Shown piece after piece: positions 22,562 through 30,700 of a DNA stretch of 33,267 nucleotides. The DNA lies in NCBI GenBank assembly GCA_945607565.1, contig CALYZD010000018.1, positions 1 to 33,267 on the forward strand, read 5' to 3'. Made by a program: the position numbers and the translations under genes. The first letter of the stretch is position 1, and each line of letters opens with the position of its first letter. The stretch is from an uncultured Bacteroidales bacterium (lineage in GTDB: Bacteria > Bacteroidota > Bacteroidia > Bacteroidales > Marinilabiliaceae). Below the pieces are notes generated by a model that was not told the origin of the DNA, made no database searches, and was given only the letters and a program-made list of their open reading frames with translations.

Positions 22562-23599
22562 ATGATTAGCACTTCGACCAAACGCCTCCATTCGCTTTCG
22601 ATTCACATCGTGGTCTGGCTGGGCCTGATGGTTTTCCCGCTGCTGTGGCCGGTGGGCGACCCGCGCCTGCGCTTTTCGATTCTCGTCCACCTCTGGACCA
22701 CCATCCTGACGCTCCTCGTGACCTTTTACGCCAACTATTTCTGGCTCTGCAGCATGCTCAACCGGCGCCGACTGTGGCTCTTCCTGCTGCTCAACGTGGC
22801 GCTGTTCGTGGCCGAATTTGTGGTGAGCCACACGGTGTTCGAGTCGTTCAACATCGACAAGCAGCGGCGCGACGACATGCCCGGCGCCATGCTGAGCGCG
22901 TTCGTCTACAGCTCGTTCATCACCTACGCCTCGGGCGTGGGCGTGGCCGTGGCCGTGCGCTACGCCGAGCGGCTCTTCGAGAGCGAGATGGAGCGCAAGC
23001 GCCTCGAGACCGAGAAGCTGACCTCCGAAATATCGCTGCTCAAATATCAGATTCAGCCGCATTTCTTCTTCAACACGCTCAACAACATCTACGCCCTCGT
23101 CAGCCGCTCGCCGGCCGACGCCAAGCAGGCCATCCTGAGCCTGAGCCGCATGATGCGCTATGTGCTCTACGACAATTCGTCGGACCGCATCAGGCTGTCG
23201 CAGGAGATTGATTTTCTGCGCAACTACGACAATCTGATGAAGATACGCGTGCGCGACACCGTCGACACGCAGTTCGAGGCGCCCGCCGATGCCGACGGCC
23301 TCATGGTGCCGCCGCTGCTGCTCATCCCGCTGCTCGAGAACGCCTACAAGCACGGCGTGTCGGCCCCGCAGTCGTTCGTCCGCAGCCGCCTGACCGTGGC
23401 CGACGGCCGCCTGCGCTTCGTGGTGGCCAACTCGCTGTGTAGCCCCACCGTCGACGACCGCAGCCACTCGGGCATCGGCCTGGCCAATCTGCGCAAGCGT
23501 CTCGAAATAATCTACGGCGCCGATTTCCGCTTCGAGGCCGCGCCCACGCCCGACGGCCGGAGTTTTGTGGCCGAAATAGACATACCGCTCCAAGCCTGA
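22562..23599 (+). CDS. LytS-family sensor histidine kinase (PF06580 type)
   Basis: Inner-membrane histidine kinase of 345 residues. Residues 1-140 hold four hydrophobic segments (for example IHIVVWLGLMVFPLLW and LWLFLLLNVALFVAEFVV) with no extracellular sensor domain, as usual in Bacteroidota members. A short coiled stretch (ESEMERKRLETEKLTSEISL) leads to the His_kinase domain with the motif LKYQIQPHFFFNTLNNIYAL, where His167 is the phospho-acceptor. The ATP-binding part carries LLLIPLLENAYKHG (N box) and the GIGLANLRKRL motif. It forms a pair with the LytTR response regulator beginning 61 nt downstream. Signal unknown. Confidence 0.95.
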   Translation: MISTSTKRLHSLSIHIVVWLGLMVFPLLWPVGDPRLRFSILVHLWTTILTLLVTFYANYFWLCSMLNRRRLWLFLLLNVALFVAEFVVSHTVFESFNIDKQRRDDMPGAMLSAFVYSSFITYASGVGVAVAVRYAERLFESEMERKRLETEKLTSEISLLKYQIQPHFFFNTLNNIYALVSRSPADAKQAILSLSRMMRYVLYDNSSDRIRLSQEIDFLRNYDNLMKIRVRDTVDTQFEAPADADGLMVPPLLLIPLLENAYKHGVSAPQSFVRSRLTVADGRLRFVVANSLCSPTVDDRSHSGIGLANLRKRLEIIYGADFRFEAAPTPDGRSFVAEIDIPLQA

Positions 23600-23621
23600 A
23601 CGCGCCGAAGTCAAATTTTGC

Positions 23622-23629
23622 TACATTTG
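23622..23629 (+). promoter_or_regulatory. -7 box between kinase and response regulator genes
   Basis: TACATTTG matches TAnnTTTG exactly, 31 nt before the ATG at 23661, but no TTTG lies at the correct distance upstream (the TTTG at 23617-23620 is too near). It may allow regulator expression independent of the kinase. Confidence 0.4.
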
Positions 23630-23660
23630 GCAGGCACACAGTCAGAAAAAACGAATCCTG

Positions 23661-24380
23661 ATGGAAAAGATACGCACGCTGGCGGTCGACGACGAGCCTC
23701 TGGCCCTCGACCTTGTGAAGGAATACATCGAGCAGACGCCCTTTCTCGAGCTCTGCGGATGCTGCTCGTCGGCCTCCGAAGCCTTGGAGCGTCTGAGCCG
23801 CGGCGACGTGCGGCTGGCTTTTCTCGACATCCAGATGCCCGACTTTTCGGGCATAGCCCTGGCCAAGGCGCTGCCGGCGCAGAACCGCCTCCGGCTCGTC
23901 TTCACCACCGCCTTTGCCGGCTATGCGCTCGACGGCTTCCGCCTCGATGCCGTGGGCTATCTGCTTAAGCCATTCGACTATGGCGAGTTCCTGCACGAGG
24001 CCTCCAAGGCGCGCGAACTGATAGCCTCCGAGCAGGCGCAGCAGCCCGCCGCCGCGCCAGACTTCTTCTTTGTCAGGAGCGAGTACAGGCTGGTGCGCAT
24101 CAATCCGGGCGAGATAGTCTACGTCGAAGGCCTCAAGGACTACATCAAAATCTACCTCTCCACCGCCGTCAAGCCCGTGCTGACGCTCATGTCGCTCAAG
24201 CAGATGGAGCAGCGGCTGCCCTCGTCGCAGTTCGTGCGCGTGCACCGGTCGTTCATCGTCAACGTAGGGTTTGTGGTGGGGGTGGAGCGCAACCTCATCC
24301 ATCTGCCCGCGGCCAAAGTGCCGATGGGCGACGGATACAAGCAGCAGATGATGTCGATAATCGAAAAATACACTGTCTGA
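23661..24380 (+). CDS. LytTR-family response regulator
   Basis: DNA-binding response regulator of 239 residues. The receiver domain (about 1-120) has the acidic pair in AVDDEPLALDLV, phospho-acceptor Asp56 in LAFLDIQMPDFSG, and the conserved Thr/Lys region FTTAFAGYALDGF and LLKPFDYGEF. The C-terminal LytTR domain (about 140-239) has FFFVRSEYRLVRINPGEIVY, YIKIYL and FVRVHRSFIVNV. It is the cognate partner of the upstream LytS-type kinase. Its TGA shares one base with the ATG of the DUF2851 gene (TGATG), so the two are translationally coupled. Target genes are not known; auto-regulation is usual. Confidence 0.95.
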   Translation: MEKIRTLAVDDEPLALDLVKEYIEQTPFLELCGCCSSASEALERLSRGDVRLAFLDIQMPDFSGIALAKALPAQNRLRLVFTTAFAGYALDGFRLDAVGYLLKPFDYGEFLHEASKARELIASEQAQQPAAAPDFFFVRSEYRLVRINPGEIVYVEGLKDYIKIYLSTAVKPVLTLMSLKQMEQRLPSSQFVRVHRSFIVNVGFVVGVERNLIHLPAAKVPMGDGYKQQMMSIIEKYTV

Positions 24381-25681
24381 TGCCCGCCCTGCCCGAAAAA
24401 TTCCTGCACTTCGTGTGGCTCCACAGGCTCTATCGCAGGCACGGTCTGGCCTGCACCGACGGGCGCGCCGTGGAGGTCATCAACCCCGGGACGCCCAACA
24501 CCGACGCCGGCCCCGACTTCTTCAACGCCCAGATACGCATCGGCGGCACGCTGTGGGCCGGCAACGTCGAGATACACGCCACCACGGCCGACTGGGACCG
24601 CCACGCCCACCACACCGACGCGGCCTACAACAATGTCATCCTGCACGTCGTGGGCCAGTCGACCGGCCGGCCCGTGTCTGACTCGGCCGGCCGCAGCGTG
24701 CCCGAAATGGTTCTGGAATTCGCGCCCGACATTTTCGAGCGATACCGCAGCCGCATCAGCCGCCCTGAGGTCATCAAGTGCGCGGCCGACCTCGGTGAGG
24801 TGCCCGACTTCGAGCTGCGTTCGTGGCTGGAGCGGATGCTGGTGGAGCGCTTCGAGGAGCGCACGGCCATGGTCGAAGACATGTGGCGGGAGTTTGGGGG
24901 CGATTGGGAGCAGACCATCTTTGCGCTGATGGCGCGCGCCATGGGCTTTGTGGTTAATGCCGGCCCCATGGAGATGCTGGCGCGATGCACGCCCGTCCGC
25001 ATCCTGATGAAGCACAACTCGCCCTGCCAGACCGAAGCCCTGCTGCTTGGGCAGGCGGGGATGCTCTCCGGCGCTGCCGGCGACGAGGCCGACGACTACC
25101 TCCGGCTGCTCAGGCGCGAGTATGACCTGCTGCAGCTCAAGTTCGGCCTCCGCCCCATGGAGCCGCACCTGTGGAAGACGCTTCGGCTGCGTCCGCCCAA
25201 CTTTCCGGCAGTCAGGCTGGCACAGCTGGCGGCCCTTGTGCGCGCGGCGTGCGGCAGCCTCGACGCGGCCGTCAGCACGCTCGACCTTGAGCGCCTCGAC
25301 GGCTATTTCAGCGTGGCGGCTTCGGACTATTGGGACACGCACTTGGCGCCCGGCACGACGGCACAGTCGGCCCCGCGCGCCAAGCGGCTCGGGGTGTCGT
25401 CGCGCAGGTTGCTGATTATCAATGTGGTGATTCCATATCTCTACGCCAAGGCGCGGCGCCAAGGTCGGCTGCGCGATCAGGAGAACATCATGAAGATGCT
25501 GCAGCTGATGCCCGTCGAAAAGAACAGCCGCATCGACGCATGGCGGCAGTGCGGCATCGACCCGCGCGACGAGGGCGAGGCGCAGGCGCTGCTGCAGCTC
25601 ACCAAGCGCTATTGCGTGCCGCGCCGCTGCATCCACTGCCGCGTCATGGCCGTCATCCTGTCGGCCGGGCGCGCCTGCTGA
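24380..25681 (+). CDS. DUF2851 family protein
   Basis: Conserved Bacteroidota protein of 433 residues, function unknown. I recognise the family from the N-terminus PEKFLHFVWLHRLYRR, then VINPGTPNTDAGPDFFNAQI and LWAGNVEIHATTADWDRHAH with NNVILHVV. The clustered Asp, Glu and His residues (GPDFFNAQI, GNVEIH, DWDRH) have the look of a metal-binding hydrolase or nuclease-like site; I cannot confirm this. The C-terminal half is helical and ends with a Cys-rich YCVPRRCIHCRVMA motif, possibly a zinc site. Start overlaps the LytTR stop by one base. The stop is only 3 nt from the stop of the convergent membrane-protein gene, with no terminator between them. Confidence 0.88.
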   Translation: MPALPEKFLHFVWLHRLYRRHGLACTDGRAVEVINPGTPNTDAGPDFFNAQIRIGGTLWAGNVEIHATTADWDRHAHHTDAAYNNVILHVVGQSTGRPVSDSAGRSVPEMVLEFAPDIFERYRSRISRPEVIKCAADLGEVPDFELRSWLERMLVERFEERTAMVEDMWREFGGDWEQTIFALMARAMGFVVNAGPMEMLARCTPVRILMKHNSPCQTEALLLGQAGMLSGAAGDEADDYLRLLRREYDLLQLKFGLRPMEPHLWKTLRLRPPNFPAVRLAQLAALVRAACGSLDAAVSTLDLERLDGYFSVAASDYWDTHLAPGTTAQSAPRAKRLGVSSRRLLIINVVIPYLYAKARRQGRLRDQENIMKMLQLMPVEKNSRIDAWRQCGIDPRDEGEAQALLQLTKRYCVPRRCIHCRVMAVILSAGRAC

Positions 25682-25684
25682 CGG

Positions 25685-26341
25685 TCATTGTCCGTCGGCG
25701 TTCTCGGCGGCCGGGCCAAAGGTCACGCCCGACTTCATTCCTTCCTTGCGCGTCACGTAGCTGGCTATCAATATGATGACGCACGCCGCCGCAAACAGTC
25801 CTAAGATGACCCACATCATCACGCAGGTGGTGTGGCCGATGACGTCGCCCGCCTTCAGGTGGATGTGGTCGAGGATGTTGTGCATGGTCAGCGATTTGCC
25901 GGCGGCTTCCATCTCGGCAATGTTGTCTTCGATGCTCTGTGCAAACGCGGTCATGTATTCCACAAAGACGCTCGCGCCCATCAGGTTGACAATCAGCCCC
26001 ATTTCGGGGTTGTTCTCAAAGTAGGACTTGAACGCCTTGGTGTCTTCGCACAGTTTGACGGCGTCGGAGGGGTCGAGCTCGGTGTCGGTGTAGCCGGGCG
26101 ACACGGTGTTCAGATAGGCTTCGAACTGTCCGATGCCGTCGGTCATCAGGCGGTCGGCCTTGCCGGGGATGGTGGCCGTGGCAATCAGCAGCGTCATGGC
26201 CAGCAGGCAGACGGCCACCGGGCAGACTATCAGCACGGTGCGGCTGCTGTTTTTGGGCATTGGCAGAATTATCCTGCTGACTAAGAAAAACGTGCCGACG
26301 CCGCAGGCGACGGCGAGCACAATGGCAAGCAGTGTGTACAT
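25685..26341 (-). CDS. Hypothetical membrane protein (three-gene cassette, third gene)
   Basis: Not recognised. The 218-residue protein has an N-terminal hydrophobic segment (about 3-27), a second (about 38-56, VCPVAVCLLAMTLLIATA) and one near the C-terminus (about 168-193, VMMWVILGLFAAACVIILIA), which suggests three membrane passes with a loop of roughly 110 residues rich in acidic residues (TDTELDPSDAVKLCEDTKAF). The loop would lie on one side of the membrane; orientation is uncertain because positive charges are few (RIILPMPKNSSRTV between helices 1 and 2 suggests that loop is cytosolic). Last of three closely spaced minus-strand genes (8 nt gap). The open frame has normal codon use for the window and starts at an ATG after a short gap, so I consider it a true gene. 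Confidence 0.75.
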   Translation of the reverse strand: MYTLLAIVLAVACGVGTFFLVSRIILPMPKNSSRTVLIVCPVAVCLLAMTLLIATATIPGKADRLMTDGIGQFEAYLNTVSPGYTDTELDPSDAVKLCEDTKAFKSYFENNPEMGLIVNLMGASVFVEYMTAFAQSIEDNIAEMEAAGKSLTMHNILDHIHLKAGDVIGHTTCVMMWVILGLFAAACVIILIASYVTRKEGMKSGVTFGPAAENADGQ

Positions 26342-26349
26342 GGCTGTTT

Positions 26350-26796
26350 CTATTTTCGTTTGAAATCAGGGTTGACGTAGATGACGGTGCGCTGCGGCCG
26401 TCCGCATTCTCGGAGGCGGGCGCCGAGCGGCTTGCGCAGTCTGCGCAGTTCGGCGTAGCGCTCGGGGCAGCCCAGGTCGTGCTGCACAATGCGCGCCAGC
26501 AGCCGGCCGCAGGGCGCCTGCATGAAGTCGCCGAACGTGTCGGGCCTGAGGGTGGGCGAGTTGCGCTGCATCAGCACGGCGTATTTGCGCTTCTTCTCGC
26601 TCCACGACTTCAGAATCGTCAGCGCGCCGCGCAGGCACACCAGCGACGCCGCGAGCACCACGGCCCTGACCGCCCAGCACCACGGGCACCAGCATACAAA
26701 GCCTATGCCTCCTGCGCCCAGGGCGAGCAGCAGAAAGGCATAGGCGTTAAGAAACAAAAACCGATTAACCGTCTCTATGGTCTTTGCTTTTGTCAT
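26350..26796 (-). CDS. Hypothetical two-helix membrane protein (cassette, second gene)
   Basis: Not recognised. The 148-residue protein has two hydrophobic helices close to the N-terminus (about 12-36 and 41-62, with WCPWCW between them), then a basic cytosolic tail of about 85 residues (SWSEKKRKYAVLMQRN, CPERYAELRRLRKPLG, VIYVNPDFKRK at the end). A tail so basic could contact membrane lipid heads, nucleic acid or a partner protein. Gaps to its neighbours are 9 nt on the 5' side and 8 nt on the 3' side, so the three genes are likely one transcript. Confidence 0.7.
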   Translation of the reverse strand: MTKAKTIETVNRFLFLNAYAFLLLALGAGGIGFVCWCPWCWAVRAVVLAASLVCLRGALTILKSWSEKKRKYAVLMQRNSPTLRPDTFGDFMQAPCGRLLARIVQHDLGCPERYAELRRLRKPLGARLRECGRPQRTVIYVNPDFKRK

Positions 26797-26805
26797 TCGG
26801 GCGTT

Positions 26806-27135
26806 CTACTTCGAAATGGTTTTGTAGAAAGCGTCCACCACATTCTGAGCCTCGCTCTCGTCGGTCACATTCAGCATCACCGAGGTGCGCTGAGTGAACG
26901 CGTCGTAGTAGAGGTGGTAGGCCTGGCAGAAGCAGCCGCACACGGTGCCTTCTTTGGTGTAGCCTATTTCCTTGACGCTGCTCGGCAGCACATAGCGGAT
27001 GTTCTTGCCTACGTTGAACACCCAGCAGGCCTTCTGTTCGGTGACTTCGATCACACGTTTGTTGGTGATGACCAGATAGCCCTTGACCTTGGTGCCAATC
27101 AGCGCAAAGAGAAATTTCTGGATGCTGCCGAGCAT
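26806..27135 (-). CDS. Small protein with bacterial PH-domain-like features (cassette, first gene)
   Basis: A 109-residue cytosolic protein with no signal peptide. The pattern GYLVITNKRVIEVTE near residues 19-33 resembles the central strand motif of bacterial PH domains (bPH), in which such a strand-turn-strand follows a short hydrophobic helix (LGSIQKFLFALIG). Further strands alternate with turns (NIRYVLPSSVKEIGYTKEGT), and a CGCFCQAYHLYYDAF stretch has three Cys. The C-terminal helix (ESEAQNVVDAFYKTIS) would cap the fold. The role is not known; the domain assignment is by eye and moderate. It is the first gene of the minus-strand cassette, 115 nt from a palindromic possible promoter region. 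Confidence 0.75.
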   Translation of the reverse strand: MLGSIQKFLFALIGTKVKGYLVITNKRVIEVTEQKACWVFNVGKNIRYVLPSSVKEIGYTKEGTVCGCFCQAYHLYYDAFTQRTSVMLNVTDESEAQNVVDAFYKTISK

Positions 27136-27238
27136 CCTTTATGAATCCCTACTCTGTTTCGGGCTTTTCGGAATACGCCCTTTATGGTTAGTGTTGTGCC
27201 GATGCCTGAAGCGTTTCTTGTTAACGAACCGTTAGTAA

Positions 27239-27259
27239 TTTATTTTTAACAAAAATAAA
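27239..27259. promoter_or_regulatory. AT-only palindrome with -7 box, candidate promoter/operator of the cassette
   Basis: Perfect 9-bp inverted repeat TTTATTTTT (27239-27247) and AAAAATAAA (27251-27259) with a 3-nt spacer. On the minus strand, TATTTTTG at 27257-27250 matches the -7 element TAnnTTTG and would start transcription about 107 nt upstream of the cassette's first ATG. No matching -33 box was found. Confidence 0.4.
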
Positions 27260-27700
27260 CATAGTCCGCCAACTTGACTCGCCCGCACCCGACGCACGTC
27301 CGGTGATGCTAAAATGTTGCGTTGATTATGGTTGTAAGGCGTTTGAGTTTGCTTACGCGATTGCAAATGAATCTACATAAATCTAAAATCCAAATCTTGC
27401 ATCAAGAATTTATTAATAAAAATAAACTTCTCGAAAGTTTTAATGCTTAATTATTAGTTAATGAAAATGTTTGTCATTTGTTTACAGAAAAGACACCAAA
27501 TCAGCCCATGGCAAAATGTCGCCCATCGTCGCTCAAAAAATTCACCCGGGTGTGCCGCCCGCAGCATGGCGTGCCGCTGCCGTTCCGCATCGGGCCGACC
27601 GTCCGCGCCCGCCGCCATGGTAGACGATTTGACGCGGCGCCGTTGACGGATTGTGCACGATTTTGGAAAATTATTCCACTGTGTTAAATATGCTTAACCG
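27260..27700. other. Gene-free, partly AT-rich intergenic stretch
   Basis: About 440 nt between divergent transcription units. The part 27340-27485 is much richer in A and T than the rest of the window; 27490-27660 returns to high GC. A 61-codon open frame (27461-27646) has an Arg/Ala-rich sequence unlike a real protein, so I do not call a gene. I see no tRNA or IS element here. A 5-bp inverted repeat GTTAA/TTAAC lies at 27683-27698 just upstream of a -7 box. Confidence 0.55.
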
Positions 27701-27701
27701 G

Positions 27702-27709
27702 TAAGTTTG
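27702..27709 (+). promoter_or_regulatory. -7 box of the pectin enzyme promoter
   Basis: TAAGTTTG is an exact TAnnTTTG match, 76 nt upstream of the ATG at 27786. The -33 element is poor (CTGT at 27679-27682), which suits a promoter that needs an activator. The inverted repeat GTTAA-6 nt-TTAAC at 27683-27698 lies directly between the two elements. Confidence 0.5.
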
Positions 27710-27785
27710 TAGTGTGAATCAGTGTTAATGGTCGATGCCGGCAGGCACGGCCGCAAACGGAAACTATATTTTAACCAAACAGAAC

Positions 27786-30700
27786 ATGAATACAAAACTT
27801 ACCACGTTGAGCCTCTGGGCGTTGGCTGCGCTGACGCCGATGGCCGGCGCGCAGCCCTACCGTTCGCTTAAGGACGCCACGGTGGTGGAGCGCACCATCT
27901 ACACCACCGATTTTTCGGAATGGTCGACCGGCATTCCCGCCAGTCTGCCGGTCTCGGTCGACTATCAGGGCACCGTCGGTGTAGAACAGGTCGGCCTGAG
28001 CTTTTACGACTGGAAGACCGGGCAGCCAAGCAAAGGCACGGCCGACTGCATGACGGCGGCTTATGGCAGTGCGCAGGTGCGCGACAATGCCGTCAAGATT
28101 GCAAGCGGCAATGACAACTATATAAAGATTGGTCCCATTGTCGGCATCAGCAAGTTCACATTTGTGCAGGCCGCAACGGGCAACAGCCGCGGCGCCGTGC
28201 TGTCGGTCATCGGCAAGGATGAGGCGGAGGAGACTCCGGTGCTGACCGAATATGTCAACAGCTACACCGGCAGCGCCAACGGCGTGGTGCACGAGCTCGA
28301 CTTCCTGGACAACACTCTCGACTTCAGCGCCTCGGCCATCGACGGCTCCAATGTCGGCGCCTTCGAATTCACCGACGCGCAGCGCGAGGAAGTCTACATC
28401 GTCATCCGCAATTATAAAGGGTGTGGTAAAGATAGCTATCTGTTTATGATGCAGATAGATGCTAACGTCGAAGTGTCGGGCAACCAGTACACGCTCGACC
28501 TTTCGTCGTCCGACAATGCGGCCGGAACGGTGTCGGTGAGCCCGAGCGGGACCACCTTTACCGAGGGCACCGAGCTCGAGGTGACGGCGGCCAAGAACTT
28601 CGGCTACGCCTTCAGCCACTGGGCCGACGCCGAGGGCAATGTGGTGTCGACCGAAAACCCTTACGCTTTCGCCATATCCGCCAACACCACGCTGACGGCC
28701 GTGTTCGAATCGGTGCCGACCTACTCCGTCGAAGTGCTGTGCACCAACAATCTGGAAATAGACATGGGCTCGGTCGACGTGGAACCGGCCTCGGTGGGCG
28801 GACGCTATGAGCAGGGCACGACCCTGAGCCTGACGGCCCGCCAGACGCCCGTGCTCCGCTTTGCCGCCTGGACCGACGACAACGAGAACGCCTCAGTCAC
28901 CACGGCGCAGCGCTCGCTGACGGTGACCAAAGACATGACGATTGTGGCCGACTACGAGATTCAGGATTTCATCGCCATCTTCAACGCCGAAAAGGTGCAG
29001 GGCTACGCCACCAACACCACCTATCCGTTCGCCGCCGACTATGCGTGGGACGCCAGCCGCAACGCCAAGGCCAGCGTGGTCCGCGTGTCCGACGGCACGG
29101 CTCTGACGGCCACCGGCACCACGCCCGTGGTCCGCAACCGCACCGACGTGGTGGTCAAGACCGTGGGCGGACTCTATACCAACGGCTATCGCTCCACCGA
29201 CATCGCGCTGCAATATCAGTTCTCGACGCGCGGCTTCACCTCGGCCACATTTGCCGGAACGCTGGTGGCCAAGAACGCCGCCTGCGTCAACTGGAAGGCG
29301 CAGGTGTCGACCGACGGCACCAACTTCGCCGACATCGAAGGCGCCGCATGGGAGCTCTCGGCCAGCAAGGAATGCCCCGTCTGCATCGCCCTTGCCGACG
29401 AGCTGATGGACAAGGATCTGGTCTACATCCGTCTGACGGGCACGGGCTCCGACGTGTTCAACACCAACTATGAGTTCAGCAATGTCGAGGAGGCGTCGGG
29501 CCTCAGCTACACGACCAACTCCGAGCAGGGCTTCGGCAATCTGTATATCCTCGGCACGCCGGTGGTGGTGGCCGACGAGGAGGCTCCCACCGTCAGCCGT
29601 AGCGTGCCGGCCAACGGCGACGAGGGCATCTCGGCCAGCGGACGCATCACCGTATCGTTCAGCGAACGCATCGCGGCCGGCACCGGCACGGCCACTCTGA
29701 CGTCGGCCGGTGGCTCGGTCGACCTCGTGCCCGCATACGGCTCGCAGTCGGTCAGCTTCGACTACATGAACCTCGACTACAGCACCGCCTACACCGTCCG
29801 TCTGCCGGCGGGCTTCGTGACCGACCGCTCGGGCAACGCCCTGGCCGCCGACTACGAGTTCTCGTTCACCACCATGGCTCGACCCACGGTGACCAAGGGC
29901 CTCTACGACTTTGTGGTGGGCACCGACGGCACACTGGCCGAAGCCATTGCCGCAGCCAATGCCAACACAAGCGGCCAGCGCTTCCGCATCTTCGTGCCCG
30001 ACGGCGAATATGACCTCGGCACGGGCATCACTTCGCTGACGGCTCCCAAGGTGTCCATCATCGGCCAGAGCGTCGAGGGCACCATCATCTACAACCTGCC
30101 GCCGGTAGAGGGCATCGGCGTCACGGCCACCATCTGCATCGAGTCGGCCGCCACCGACTGCTACATGCAGGATCTGACCATCCAGAACCGCTACCCCTAC
30201 GATGCCGACAAGAATGCCGGCCGCGCTGTGGCGCTGCAGGACAAGAGCACGCGCAGCATCCTCAAGAACGTGTGTCTGCTGAGCTATCAGGACACCTACT
30301 ATTCTAACAACAATTCGATGCGCTCGTATTTCGAGACCTGCGAAATCCACGGCGTGGTCGACTTCATCTGCGGCGGCGGCGACGTATTTTTCGAGAACTC
30401 GCTGCTCTATCTCGAAGACCGCAAGGGCAACGTCATCACGGCACACTCGGGCGGCGGCGCCTATGGCTACGTCTTCAGCAACTGCACCATCGACGGCACA
30501 TCGATCAACAACGCCAGCTACACCCTCGGACGCCCGTGGGGCAACAACGGCTCGCGCACCGTCTATCTCAACACCACGATGAAGGTGACGCCCGCCGCAG
30601 CCGGATGGGCCGACATGGGCGGCGTGCCCGCGCTCTTTGCCGAATACAACAGCCGCACGGCCGCCGGAGCGGCGGTGGACTGCAGCAATCGCAAGACCTA

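Noticed and set aside
22370-23614. 415-codon N-terminal extension of the pseudouridine synthase
   Set aside because: It lies antisense to the LytS kinase, and the recognised protein begins at 22369.
27461-27646. 61-codon plus-strand frame in the AT/GC transition region
   Set aside because: Arg/Ser/Ala-rich translation, no conserved pattern; the GC-rich part would create open frames by chance.
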